Assembly: GCF_900232905.1 (NCBI RefSeq)
Contig: NZ_OCTQ01000002.1
Coordinates: 62,001-126,000, forward strand
Origin: Miniphocaeibacter massiliensis
GTDB taxonomy: Bacteria > Bacillota > Clostridia > Tissierellales > Peptoniphilaceae
Reading direction: 5' to 3'
DNA length: 64,000 bases
The notes under the pieces: model-generated
Databases searched by the model: none
What the model saw: only the letters and a program-made list of their open reading frames with translations
What the model was told of the DNA's origin: nothing
Shown: positions 53,812 through 62,349 of the stretch, piece by piece
Layout of the letters: each line of letters begins with the position of its first letter
How positions within the stretch are numbered: the stretch's first letter is position 1
Translations under genes and position numbers: made by a program

Positions 53812-55371
53812 TCACTCCAGTTCTTCTTGAAAGACTAAACCACATTTCAAATGAAATTCTATTTTACTTCTTGTCTCAACAAATATATGATCTACTATTT
53901 CTCTAAAGTAATCTTCATTAAATATAGTCAGATACCTTTGATTCATAAGTAGTTTATTCAACTTATTTAGCTCTTTAATTTTAAAGGATATATCTATTTT
54001 TTCTTGAATCTTTTCTTGCTTTTTCTGATTTAAAACTTCTAATTTATTATCTATCCTTTGGATTTCTTCACTGTAAGAATTATCGTCAATTAGTTTAGCT
54101 TTAAGTAAATCATTTAATCTCTCATGCCTTCCATGAAGTCCTTTTATCTCTGCGCCTATCACTTTTATATCTTTTTCTACCATACTGCCATTGTCTTTAG
54201 TCAACTCAGTTAAAGGTTTTTCAATAACAAGTTTCCTAGAAAAAATCAACTTATTTACCATGTTTAGAAAAGCTACTTTTATATCTTCATCTCTTATAAA
54301 CTTAATACTACAACTATCTGGATTTGATAGTCTAGTTTCACATGTCCAAGCTATATAAGAAGTATTATTTGTAGAATAATGAGTTCTTCTTTTAAACTTT
54401 CCTCCACAATCTCCACAAATAATCTTTCCTGAAAAGGCATATCTATTTTGATATTTTTTACTTGAGTCATTTCCTTTCTTTAAGGCGTTATATTCCATTA
54501 AGTCTTGTACTCTTTCAAAATCTTCTCTTTTAATAATTCCTTCATGATTGTTCTCAATAAAGTACATATCTTTTTGCCCTTTATTTCTTTTTCTTTTATA
54601 GTTATGGTCAGTAAATGTCTTTTGTAAAATAGCATCTCCTACATACTTTTCATTTTTCAAAATATTGTTAATCGTTCCCTCTACCCACTTTTCTCCCTTA
54701 GGTGAAGGTACATTCTCTTTATTTAATATCTCTGCGATTGAATAAGCTCCTTTGCCTGATAAGTAATGTATAAAAATATCCTCAACTATCTTTTTCTTTT
54801 CTCTATTAACCATTAAATTTCCATCTTCTACATCATATCCAAATGGAGCATAACCATGTTTATATGTTCCATTCTCTATCCTTCGTCTAAAGGACCACTT
54901 ATTATTTTCAGAAATAGACATTGATTCATTTTCAGCAAGAGAACTTAATATTGTAAGGATTAATTCACTTTCCATACTCCCAGTGTTCAGGTTTTCTTTT
55001 TCAAAGTAAATAAATACGCCTAGATTCATAAGCTCTCTTACTATCTCTAAACTATCAATTAAATTCCTTGAAAACCTTGATATTGATTTTGTTAGAATTA
55101 AATCAATTCTTCCCGCTCTTGCATGCTCTAATAATCTTAATAAACCTTCTCTTTTTTCTACTGATGTTCCTGTAATTCCTTCATCATAGTAGACGTCTAT
55201 AAATTTCCAGTCTGGATTTTTAGTAATATAAGAATAATAATGTTTCTTTTGATTTTCTAAACTTTCCAGTTGGTCATTACTTGAAGTCGAAACTCTAGCA
55301 TAGGCAGCAACTTTCGTTTTTAGTTTCTCTCTTTTCTCTTTATTAACATCTAGTTTTCTTACCTTTTTCAA
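53812..55371 (-). CDS. Large serine recombinase (519 aa)
   Basis: Resolvase domain with the nucleophile in AAYARVSTSS (about 23-32), ITGTSVEKREG and LTKSISRFSRN, recombinase domain (about 165-280), zinc ribbon (CGDCGGKFKRR ... C ... C, about 330-375) and a long coiled coil (about 415-465). TTG start at 55371 after GGGGGTG. First of the three-recombinase operon. Distinct from the 522-residue recombinase, so the two may act as a heteromeric pair like CcrA/CcrB, or on separate sites. Confidence 0.92.
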   Translation of the reverse strand: MKKVRKLDVNKEKREKLKTKVAAYARVSTSSNDQLESLENQKKHYYSYITKNPDWKFIDVYYDEGITGTSVEKREGLLRLLEHARAGRIDLILTKSISRFSRNLIDSLEIVRELMNLGVFIYFEKENLNTGSMESELILTILSSLAENESMSISENNKWSFRRRIENGTYKHGYAPFGYDVEDGNLMVNREKKKIVEDIFIHYLSGKGAYSIAEILNKENVPSPKGEKWVEGTINNILKNEKYVGDAILQKTFTDHNYKRKRNKGQKDMYFIENNHEGIIKREDFERVQDLMEYNALKKGNDSSKKYQNRYAFSGKIICGDCGGKFKRRTHYSTNNTSYIAWTCETRLSNPDSCSIKFIRDEDIKVAFLNMVNKLIFSRKLVIEKPLTELTKDNGSMVEKDIKVIGAEIKGLHGRHERLNDLLKAKLIDDNSYSEEIQRIDNKLEVLNQKKQEKIQEKIDISFKIKELNKLNKLLMNQRYLTIFNEDYFREIVDHIFVETRSKIEFHLKCGLVFQEELE

Positions 55372-55406
55372 TCTTTCACCCCCTTTTTGCAGTGTGTATA
55401 TTACCT

Positions 55407-55435
55407 CTTAAACCAGTTATTAGCAACGGTTTAAG
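55407..55435. repeat. Inverted repeat upstream of the recombinase operon
   Basis: CTTAAACC-N13-GGTTTAAG, perfect 8-bp arms, overlapping the stop of the small upstream gene and about 35 bp before the first recombinase start. Candidate operator or recombination-related site. Confidence 0.45.
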
Positions 55436-55592
55436 GCAATAGTTCCATTAAGAATGGTGTGTATTCTTCCTTTAATAATTCTTTGATTTTTGAATGTTCT
55501 TCCTCATCAATTAAAGCTAGTTCTAACATATTATCTATAATATTTTTAGCTCTAAAATAATCAATTTCGTTATAAATTTCATTTTCAGTCAT
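55431..55592 (-). CDS. Small acidic helical protein upstream of recombinases
   Basis: 53 residues (MTENEIYNEIDYFRAKNIID at the start, EEYTPFLMELLP at the end), ATG at 55592 with AGGAGG upstream. Two helices with ALIDEEEHSKIKELL resembling the short SHOCT-like pattern seen in small genes beside clostridial recombinases. Function unknown; synteny suggests an accessory or regulatory protein for the recombinase cluster. Confidence 0.68.
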   Translation of the reverse strand: MTENEIYNEIDYFRAKNIIDNMLELALIDEEEHSKIKELLKEEYTPFLMELLP

Positions 55593-55681
55593 ACTTTTCC
55601 TCCTAAGCTACGTTACAGATTTATAAAAATTAATTCCTTCATAACTCTTAGGACAAAAAGTGTGATTTTGAGTAAAAAAAT

Positions 55682-55709
55682 AAACCTATGAGAAAAATCC
55701 CATAGGTTT
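55682..55709 (-). terminator. Terminator of the phage lysis genes
   Basis: AAACCTATG/CATAGGTTT hairpin followed by ATTTTTTT on the minus strand, after the amidase stop. Confidence 0.88.
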
Positions 55710-55716
55710 TGTATTC

Positions 55717-56514
55717 TTATACTCTTTTTCCATAATCAAGACTAATCCATCCAAGTCCTGATTTTAATCTTCCCCATCCTTTTAATGAGCCTTCCCCTGT
55801 CTTTACTTCTATTATTGTAAACACTCCTTTCCCAGTATACCTACCTATCGTCTTATAATTGACTCCAGGTCCTGTTCTTATATTTAGGTTAGATATATCT
55901 ACTTTAAATAAAAAGGAAGATGTGTTGGAATTATGAATGGGTAATTTAGCTTCATTATTTAATTCTTTCCTTACATCTTCTCTAAATGTATTCATATCTT
56001 TTCCATGTTTTGGAAACCAATGCATAACATCTGAATGATTTGATGCGATTCCTTTAGAGTATCCTTCACTGTGACAAATAATATTTTTCTCATTTAAACC
56101 ATACATCTTACATAAAAAGATACAGAGTTCTACTGCTTCTCTATATACTTTATTGAAATACTCTCTATCCAATAAATTATCTTCACAAATTTCAAAACTT
56201 ATATAACTGTTGTTTCCACTACCACCACAGTGCCAAGCTCTGTGATTCCATGGAAGTGTTTGATACGTTGCTATAGTTCCGTCTTTTAATTTTCCAATAA
56301 AAGCATGGACACAAACTTGTCTTCCATCGGGATAATACCTATTCCAGTGATTGCCATATTTATTTACTCCTAAATTTCCATCATCCGGTCCTACATATCT
56401 TTTTAACCAAGAATTATTAGCTCCCGTTGAATGAACCATAATTCCAGTTGGTTTTATTTTTACTCCTGCTATATAGCAAGCATTTTTAGTTAAGATTTTC
56501 TTTTTAAGATTCAC
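55717..56514 (-). CDS. Phage endolysin: N-acetylmuramoyl-L-alanine amidase
   Basis: 265 residues. Amidase_2/PGRP fold with zinc ligands in GIMVHSTG (H28), the HAFIG strand, a middle CHSEGYSKGIASNHSDVMHWF segment, then a C-terminal SH3b cell-wall-binding domain (about 200-263, ISNLNIRTGPGVNYKTIG). Cleaves the peptide-glycan amide bond for host lysis. Overlaps the holin gene by 11 bp, the usual lysis cassette. Confidence 0.93.
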   Translation of the reverse strand: MNLKKKILTKNACYIAGVKIKPTGIMVHSTGANNSWLKRYVGPDDGNLGVNKYGNHWNRYYPDGRQVCVHAFIGKLKDGTIATYQTLPWNHRAWHCGGSGNNSYISFEICEDNLLDREYFNKVYREAVELCIFLCKMYGLNEKNIICHSEGYSKGIASNHSDVMHWFPKHGKDMNTFREDVRKELNNEAKLPIHNSNTSSFLFKVDISNLNIRTGPGVNYKTIGRYTGKGVFTIIEVKTGEGSLKGWGRLKSGLGWISLDYGKRV

Positions 56515-56917
56515 TACTATCCTCCTTATTATGCAGTTGTATTAATATTTCTTTTAATTTCTCAGGTATTGGAAGTCCAACTGTTGATGCATTTTCTAGT
56601 AAGGAAATCCCCTCATTTGAAAGATAAAAGAATATTACTGCAGTTCTAAGGACAGCATTTCCTTCTTTGAGAAGATATAGATCTAATAAGTTGGCCACTC
56701 CTACTACTATAAATATAATTATCTTCTTGATTATCCCTTTTGCCCCTACACGACTGGAAAGTCTTTTTTCAACAATCGCTCTTAATATTCCAGTAATGTA
56801 GTCTACAGCTATAAAAATAATCAGCACATAGATAAATCCATCTATCCCTCCTAAATACCATCCTAAAAAGCCACCAATGGTACTAAATATTATATTTATA
56901 AAATTGTTATTTAACAT
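56504..56917 (-). CDS. Phage holin (holin 4 / TcdE-like family)
   Basis: 137 residues from the ATG at 56917, which has GGGAG upstream; an ATG five codons earlier lies closer to the previous gene and lacks a site. Hydrophobic segments about 8-25, 30-50 and 68-90 with IAVDYITGILRAIVEKRLSS and the GAKGIIKKIIIFIVVG loop typical of toxin-secretion/phage-lysis holins. It begins six bases after the head-closure gene, where tail genes would be expected. Confidence 0.9.
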   Translation of the reverse strand: MLNNNFINIIFSTIGGFLGWYLGGIDGFIYVLIIFIAVDYITGILRAIVEKRLSSRVGAKGIIKKIIIFIVVGVANLLDLYLLKEGNAVLRTAVIFFYLSNEGISLLENASTVGLPIPEKLKEILIQLHNKEDSSES

Positions 56918-56922
56918 CTTAT

Positions 56923-57249
56923 CTACTCCCATGACTTTCTTTGTTTTCCTTTAATTTCCATATATTCATTTCCATATTTAATATTATCTACAAAAGTAAT
57001 ATCATAATTTTTATCTCGAAATGTAATTGTTGTATCTTCATCTACTTCAGGGTTATATCTGATTATGAATTTAACCTCCTTGTGTAATTGGAGCTGTGCT
57101 GCAGCAAAATATTCCTCCCCATGTAGATTTGTTACATAAGCCCAAACTTCACCTATTTCAACAAGTTCTTCCTCACTATTTCCCCAATCATCTTGAGTAA
57201 ATTCTGATTTTTGAAGTTTAATTCTATGCTTTAACCTTCCAATATTCAT
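56923..57249 (-). CDS. Phage head closure / head-tail adaptor protein
   Basis: 108 residues of the SPP1 gp16-like head-tail joining family: MNIGRLKHRIKLQKSEFTQD start, GEVWAYVTNLHGEEYFAA, then KFIIRYNPEVDEDTTITFRD and NYDITFVDNIKYGNEYMEIKG. It closes the portal and docks the tail. One-base overlap with the connector gene upstream. Confidence 0.9.
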   Translation of the reverse strand: MNIGRLKHRIKLQKSEFTQDDWGNSEEELVEIGEVWAYVTNLHGEEYFAAAQLQLHKEVKFIIRYNPEVDEDTTITFRDKNYDITFVDNIKYGNEYMEIKGKQRKSWE

Positions 57250-57533
57250 TAAAACACCTCTTTCCTATGTGGATAAAGAACTGCTCTCATCATCTTAATC
57301 AGTAAGTTTAAATCTGCATTTTCTCTATTTTCATAAAGATAGGCCACCCCATATAGGATGGCCTGTTTAATACCTTCAGGAATGGTTTCGTATTCAGAAA
57401 TTGGATGTCTTAGAATATTTTCACAAATACTTTGAGAAGTAACCATTAAGCTAGAAATCAACTCATCTTCTATGTCATTATCTACTCTAAGATAAAGCTT
57501 TACATTCTTTAAATCCAATTCCATATTAAGCAC
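57249..57533 (-). CDS. Phage gp6-like head-tail connector
   Basis: 94 residues; MELDLKNVKLYLRVDNDIEDE and the helical DNA-packaging connector fold (SLMVTSQSICENILRHPISEY, AILYGVAYLYENRENAD) as in HK97 gp6. A two-residue leader (ML) precedes the second Met. Overlaps the capsid gene by 8 bp. Confidence 0.87.
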   Translation of the reverse strand: MLNMELDLKNVKLYLRVDNDIEDELISSLMVTSQSICENILRHPISEYETIPEGIKQAILYGVAYLYENRENADLNLLIKMMRAVLYPHRKEVF

Positions 57534-58701
57534 CTTGTTGGATTACTTTTATTGCTTCAGGTAGTATTAATTTAGCATCTACTCTTTGAGAACCTAAAAA
57601 TCCCACTTGTCCATTCGTTGCATATAATTCGTTAAGTCTTTTAAAACTTCTACCCTGTCTATCAGCAATCCAGTAGAAAGAAAAATCTCCAAATAAAACT
57701 GTTTTAGCAGATGCTGCTATTTCAGGAATAAAAGAAGATGTATAAACTGGACGATTTAAAATTTTATCTGGCTCTCCTGCACTTACTGATGGTTGCCAAA
57801 TATATTGTCCATTAGTATCTTTAAGCTTTCTGATTTCCTTTAATGTCTTTTCATTCATCAAGAATACTGAATTTTTACGGTATCCTTCTTTTATGCTGTA
57901 ATATAAATCTATTAAGTTATCAAAAGTAATTTTTGCTCCAGCTGAAGTAGTAACAGATACTTCTGCTCCACCTATTTCAGATAAAATACCAGTAGGTTTT
58001 CCTTTCCCATCTCCTATAAAGAATGCTTCTTCTTCCTTTGTACCTATTCTTCTAGCAAACTCTCTTGCAATATACTCTTCCATATTAAAAGCTGAATCAT
58101 TTAATAATTCTTCAGATATTTTTATCATAGTCCCTAATTTATGAGCACCTAGCGTCACTTGGTCGAAAGCTACATCACTTTCTTCATAGACTCCTTCCTC
58201 TGCTATCCAAGATGCAGTACCCTTTGTTGTTGCTACTGGAATTAGTCTTTCTCCATAAGAAGTTTGAATGGTCTTTGCTATTTTTCTAAGGATATTTTCT
58301 TCTTCCAAGCTTTCTATAATCTGTCTTTCAAATTCGTCTGGTACTAAATACCCTCCTTCAGGATCCGTTCCTACTTTTAGTGAATTTATTAATTCAGGAT
58401 TCTTGTGTCCTTTCATAGTATTCCAAAAGGCTTTACTATACTCCTTATTATCATCTTTTTTACTTGGGTTATTTAATAATATATCCCTAATTGGCCTATT
58501 CAACTCTAAGTCAATGCCTCGCTGTCTTTCCAATCTATCAATTTCTTTTCCTAATGCTACTACTTCTGACTCCATTTCTTCATAGGTTTTTGTATCTTCT
58601 TTTGATAATACTTCTGAACCCTTTTGATGCTCGTCTAAAAAAGCTTTCGCTTTATCCCATAAGTTTGCTCTCTTTTCTCTTAATTCTATAATTTTATTCA
58701 T
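57526..58701 (-). CDS. HK97-family major capsid protein
   Basis: 391 residues. The N-terminal delta/scaffold coiled-coil region (about 1-100, KIIELREKRANLWDKAKAFL) is normally removed by the protease encoded just upstream. Then the HK97 fold follows, with GGYLVPDEFERQIIESL, LIPVATTKGTASWIAEEG, LGTMIKISEELLNDSAFNME and the P-domain/A-loop DFSFYWIADRQG. Standard length. Confidence 0.95.
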   Translation of the reverse strand: MNKIIELREKRANLWDKAKAFLDEHQKGSEVLSKEDTKTYEEMESEVVALGKEIDRLERQRGIDLELNRPIRDILLNNPSKKDDNKEYSKAFWNTMKGHKNPELINSLKVGTDPEGGYLVPDEFERQIIESLEEENILRKIAKTIQTSYGERLIPVATTKGTASWIAEEGVYEESDVAFDQVTLGAHKLGTMIKISEELLNDSAFNMEEYIAREFARRIGTKEEEAFFIGDGKGKPTGILSEIGGAEVSVTTSAGAKITFDNLIDLYYSIKEGYRKNSVFLMNEKTLKEIRKLKDTNGQYIWQPSVSAGEPDKILNRPVYTSSFIPEIAASAKTVLFGDFSFYWIADRQGRSFKRLNELYATNGQVGFLGSQRVDAKLILPEAIKVIQQGA

Positions 58702-58704
58702 GAT

Positions 58705-59385
58705 TTACCTCCTAAGTAAATTTAATCTTTTCTTTAAAGTTTCTATATTGGTTCTATCTGCATTTCTCACTTTCATTTTTTGTAAAAGCGAATTTGATAC
58801 TCCTCGTCTTGAAAATACAAAGTTTGATGCTATGTTTTTTCTTTTTCCATCTTCCATTACTAAATCAGCAAATCCCATTTCTATTGCCTTGTTTGAATTC
58901 ATCCAAGTTTCCGCATCCATTAGTCTAGAAATATCATTTCTATTTAATCCAGTTTTTATTTCATAGGCATTAATAATGGATTCTTTCACTTCTGATAACA
59001 TATCTATTGTCTTTTTCATTTCTTCGCTATCTCCAATGGCTACAGTAAAAGGATTGTGTATCATCATTAATGCAGTTGGTGCCATTTGTACACTTGTACC
59101 TGCCATTGCAATAACAGAAGCCGCTGATGCTGCTATGCCATCAATCTTTATAGTTATATCTCCTTTGTAGTCCATAAGCATTGCATAAATTCTACTAGCA
59201 GCAATACAATCTCCACCTGGAGAATTTAACCATATTTCAATATCTCCAGTATCTGAAAACAACTCTTCTTTAAAAATATTTGGAGTTATATCATCGTCAT
59301 ACCATGACTCTTCAGCTATAACTCCACTAAAGAATAGTTGCCTTTTCCCTTCTTCATTTTTTACAAAGTTCCAAAACTTATTCAA
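58705..59385 (-). CDS. ClpP-like prohead maturation protease
   Basis: 226 residues from TTG at 59385, which has GAGAGGAGG upstream (an ATG at 59415 adds ten Cys/Arg-rich residues without a site). S14 fold: IWLNSPGGDCIAASRIYAML, catalytic Ser in IAASAASVIAMAG, His in MIHNPFT, and a downstream Asp region. Cleaves the capsid delta domain. Directly between portal and capsid genes, the normal place. Confidence 0.92.
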   Translation of the reverse strand: MNKFWNFVKNEEGKRQLFFSGVIAEESWYDDDITPNIFKEELFSDTGDIEIWLNSPGGDCIAASRIYAMLMDYKGDITIKIDGIAASAASVIAMAGTSVQMAPTALMMIHNPFTVAIGDSEEMKKTIDMLSEVKESIINAYEIKTGLNRNDISRLMDAETWMNSNKAIEMGFADLVMEDGKRKNIASNFVFSRRGVSNSLLQKMKVRNADRTNIETLKKRLNLLRR

Positions 59386-59415
59386 TTTTTTCCTCCTCTC
59401 TGTACAACTACACAT

Positions 59416-60735
59416 CTATTCACCTCGTCCATTTGGCCCTTGCTCATAGTGTGAGACTGTATCTGACCTACCTTCCACTTCATTTTCTTGTGGGGGTAGG
59501 TCATTATAAAATGAACCCGACTTAGTTAAAGGAAGCATATTCCCATTTACTAAGTACAAATCTCCACCTTCTTCCTTTGGTATTTTATTTAAGTTTTCCA
59601 ATTCTCTTATATCGTTTGCACTCATCCAGCCATTTTGCCTTCCTACTGCATATCCATTCATACGGCTTTGATAATCTCCTCTTAGCAAACCATCTAGATT
59701 GAATTTAATAAAAAGCTTTTCTTTTTCTTTTGGAAGTAATAGACTTTGTTGCATTGCTTGTTCCCACCGAATCACCCAAGGATCCAATGTATATTTCACA
59801 AATTCAAGAGATTGTTGCTCAATATTTGAAAAACTGGATTTCTCTAAATCTCCTACCATATGAGGTGGAACTCTAAAGATTCTAGCTATTTCATTTATCT
59901 GAAATTTTCTCGTTTCTAAAAATTGTGCTTGATCTGGAGGAATGGACATTGGTGTAAACTTCATTCCTTCTTCTAATACCGCTATCTTATTTGCATTGGA
60001 TTTGGAAAACTGTGTTTGCCAACTTTCTCTAAGCTTTTCTGGATCCTTTACTATTCCAGGATGTTCAAGTATTCCTCCAGGATTTGCGCCATTAGAAAAG
60101 AATGTAGCCCCATATTCCTCTGTTGCTAGTGCCATTCCTATTGCGTTTTTTGCCATAGCAATTGGTGAATATCCAATTAGTCCATCAAATCCCAACCCTG
60201 GTATATGAAGGACTTCTTCTTTCCTAAGAATTATTTTTTCAGTCCTTCCAAACTCATCTTTTTCTCTAGTGTATTTGTATTCAAGCTCTCCTCCTGCACT
60301 TCTTGATACTTCAATTTTGCTTGGTATTAATGGATAAAGTGCCACTATTTCATTTCTTCCGTTTCTAATAATTTGTGCATAAGCATTCCCCCATAAAAGA
60401 AGATGACACATCATAGTCTCTCTAAAAATAAAGGATGTCATTTCATGATTTGGCTCATCGTGTAAAAGGCGGTATAAGGAGTGATTCACTTTTTTTTCTT
60501 TTCCTCCATCATCTGTATATCTATATAAATGTAGAGGAAGACCTGCTATACTCTCAGCTAAAATTCTTACACAAGCATAAACTGCCGTTTGAGTTAAAGC
60601 AGTCTGCTCATTAACTAATTTTCCAGATGTTGTTGGTCCAAATAAAAAAGATAAGCTAGAACCAATTCGATTCCTAGGCTTATCTCTAGAATTATTTGTA
60701 CCTTTATAGGTGAACAATTTTTTAAATATGTTAAT
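59416..60735 (-). CDS. Phage portal protein
   Basis: About 439 residues, HK97-type portal: AYACVRILAESIAGLPLHLY, NALTQ/NPNHEMTSF region, WGNAYAQIIRNGRNE, EVLHIPGLGFDGLIGYSPI, and FRVPPHMVGDLEKSSFSNIEQ near the C-terminal clip. The TTG at 60717 has no site. An ATT at 60735 in the same frame lies eight bases after AAGGAG and adds the typical portal start NIFKKL, so I choose this rare start with moderate certainty. Separated from yjdF by a terminator, so it needs a promoter or read-through of its own. Confidence 0.9.
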   Translation of the reverse strand: MNIFKKLFTYKGTNNSRDKPRNRIGSSLSFLFGPTTSGKLVNEQTALTQTAVYACVRILAESIAGLPLHLYRYTDDGGKEKKVNHSLYRLLHDEPNHEMTSFIFRETMMCHLLLWGNAYAQIIRNGRNEIVALYPLIPSKIEVSRSAGGELEYKYTREKDEFGRTEKIILRKEEVLHIPGLGFDGLIGYSPIAMAKNAIGMALATEEYGATFFSNGANPGGILEHPGIVKDPEKLRESWQTQFSKSNANKIAVLEEGMKFTPMSIPPDQAQFLETRKFQINEIARIFRVPPHMVGDLEKSSFSNIEQQSLEFVKYTLDPWVIRWEQAMQQSLLLPKEKEKLFIKFNLDGLLRGDYQSRMNGYAVGRQNGWMSANDIRELENLNKIPKEEGGDLYLVNGNMLPLTKSGSFYNDLPPQENEVEGRSDTVSHYEQGPNGRGE

Positions 60736-60763
60736 ATTATCATCTCCTTCCTTGCATCAAAAA

Positions 60764-60787
60764 AGCACCTACTACTTAGTAGATGCT
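60764..60787 (-). terminator. Terminator of the yjdF cargo gene
   Basis: AGCATCTACT / AGTAGGTGCT (one G-U pair) followed by TTTTTT on the minus strand, between yjdF and the portal gene. Confidence 0.78.
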
Positions 60788-60857
60788 CAACGTAAATCAT
60801 TGTTTTGTTAATTTCTTTAATCCTAATATATAAGACAAATTTTTTATTACTAGACCA

Positions 60858-61268
60858 TCATCTGCCTTTATGTTTTTCTTTTTTCTTTTGTTGCTTTAAT
60901 TCAAATATTCGCTTAGATTCTGCTAGTTTCTCCTCTTTGCTCTTCTTTTTACGTATTTTCTTATTCTGTTCATGTTGCAATTGCAGAGCTTGCTGTGACT
61001 TTGTTCCAACTCCAGTATCTTTAAGTTGTTTCTTCACATATCGCTGCATTCTTTTAGGATTTTTCTTTTTTTCTGTTACAACATCTTCTATAGATGAACT
61101 AAATTGTAAATTATCATAATATTTCAATATAAATTCATATACTTCATAATCCTTTGGTTCAGAACCAAAGGTAACCTTAGCTACTGATAATTTTCCTTCC
61201 TCTCTCCTTTCAAATACTCCCACCCAAAACGGATTTTCAAAATACACTGTAAGTTTACTATTCATCAT
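60858..61268 (-). CDS. yjdF: YjdF family protein (DUF2992)
   Basis: 136 residues: an N-terminal small domain (KLTVYFENPFWVGVFERREE, AKVTFGSEPKDYEVYEFIL) and a very basic C-terminal helix rich in Lys, Arg and Gln (KNPKRMQRYVKKQLKDTG, then KKIRKKKSKEEKLAESK). This is the YjdF/DUF2992 form. The GC-rich structured leader is its cognate riboswitch. Two adjacent ATG codons are possible starts; the second (61265) has the better spacing. YjdF proteins are thought to respond to toxic azaaromatic compounds; mechanism unknown. It lies as cargo in the phage packaging operon. Confidence 0.9.
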   Translation of the reverse strand: MMNSKLTVYFENPFWVGVFERREEGKLSVAKVTFGSEPKDYEVYEFILKYYDNLQFSSSIEDVVTEKKKNPKRMQRYVKKQLKDTGVGTKSQQALQLQHEQNKKIRKKKSKEEKLAESKRIFELKQQKKKEKHKGR

Positions 61269-61270
61269 AG

Positions 61271-61390
61271 TCCCTCCTTTGTTGGTAAAAACAAAGAATG
61301 GACAACCCGGAGGGGCAGGTTACTTACCCTGTACTAACAAACAGGACGGCCGGGCTACCTACCGGCTCTAGTACATCTATTATGTACATT
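61271..61390 (-). ncRNA. yjdF motif riboswitch
   Basis: A GC-rich, highly structured leader in very AT-rich DNA, directly before yjdF. Minus strand blocks include GAGCCGGTAGGTAGCCCGGC, ACAGGGTAAGTAACCTGCC and CCTCCGGGTTGTCC. Near the start codon a helix CTTTGT/ACAAAG (61296-61291 with 61282-61277) covers the front of the AAAGGAGGG ribosome site, so control is probably translational. The class is known to bind azaaromatics. Identification rests on leader character plus the gene, not on a covariance search. Confidence 0.85.
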
Positions 61391-61468
61391 GCGTTTTTTC
61401 CTTTGCACTCATATAATTTAGAATTTTTTCTTTATTAGAATAATATCATATAAAAAACACCTCAAACA

Positions 61469-61831
61469 TTACATAGATAATAATTCTTTTTGTTTCTTCT
61501 TGCTAAGAGATGAAAATACTAGGTTATAAGATTTATCTAACATCTCTCTTAGTAAATCGTCTGATATATTACCATCAACTTTAACAGAATTCCAATGAGT
61601 CTTATTCATATAGTAGCCTGGAATGATATCCTCAAACTGTTGTCTTAAAAAGTCTCCCTCTGAAGGTTCTAATTTAAGTGTAATATAATATGGTTTATCA
61701 TCTTTGTCTAAACAGATAGCTACAAATAATTTATCTGCAATAGTATATCTAATCCAATTCCATTCCACTTTCAAATCTTTTTTAGCAGCTTTTTTATTCA
61801 ATAAATACTCATCAATCCAATCATACTTCAT
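61469..61831 (-). CDS. MmcQ/YjbR family protein
   Basis: 120 residues: EYLLNKKAAKKDLKVEWNWI, YTIADKLFVAICLDKDDKPY, ITLKLEPSEGDFLRQQF, GYYMNKTHWNSVKVDG and a helical end, the usual MmcQ/YjbR CyaY-like fold. DNA-binding is suggested for this family but its cell role is unknown. Same strand as the phage genes, between the glyoxalase-like gene and the yjdF leader; not a phage structural protein. Confidence 0.88.
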   Translation of the reverse strand: MKYDWIDEYLLNKKAAKKDLKVEWNWIRYTIADKLFVAICLDKDDKPYYITLKLEPSEGDFLRQQFEDIIPGYYMNKTHWNSVKVDGNISDDLLREMLDKSYNLVFSSLSKKKQKELLSM

Positions 61832-61882
61832 TTTCTCACCTTATTCATTTTATTTTTAATAACCACTTTTAAAAATATAAAT

Positions 61883-62284
61883 TTATCTTTCAAAAGGTTT
61901 GTTAAAAGACCCTATCTCAATTAAATTTCCTTCTGGATCTGATATAAAACAAGTTCTCTGTCCCCAAGGTTCCGTTGTGGGTTCTAACACTGAAACAGCA
62001 CCTTTACTTAATACTTCTCTATATTTTTTGTCAACTTCCTCAAAGCTATCAACATATAAGGCAATTTCAAAGTGTCCATTAAACCCTTTTATATACTCAT
62101 ATTTTCTACTTGTCATCTTTTCAAAATTACTTCTTTCATACAATAGAAAAAGGGTTCCATCTTTAATTAAGTAAACATTATCTGCGTCTTCATCTTCTTT
62201 AATTTCAAATCCTAATACATCTCGGTAAAATCGAATCATTTTAGGCATATCGTTTACGAACAATCCAAATCCATCTAGTTTCAT
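61883..62284 (-). CDS. VOC (glyoxalase/bleomycin-resistance) family protein
   Basis: 133 residues from ATG at 62284 with AAAGGAG upstream; the frame stays open to 62350 but without a site. Two beta-alpha-beta-beta-beta units: MKLDGFGLFVNDMPKMIRFY...VLGFEI and GHFEIALYVDSFEEVDKKY...EPWGQRTCFISDPEGNLIEIG, with metal-ligand Glu and His candidates (H in GHFEIAL, E in LIEIG). Substrate unknown: drug binding or an aldehyde reaction. Cargo between terminase and yjdF. Confidence 0.87.
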   Translation of the reverse strand: MKLDGFGLFVNDMPKMIRFYRDVLGFEIKEDEDADNVYLIKDGTLFLLYERSNFEKMTSRKYEYIKGFNGHFEIALYVDSFEEVDKKYREVLSKGAVSVLEPTTEPWGQRTCFISDPEGNLIEIGSFNKPFER

Positions 62285-62349
62285 TTTTTTCTCCTTTAAA
62301 GTAGAATTTATCTTTATCATCATATTACCATAATAAAGATTATAAATCA

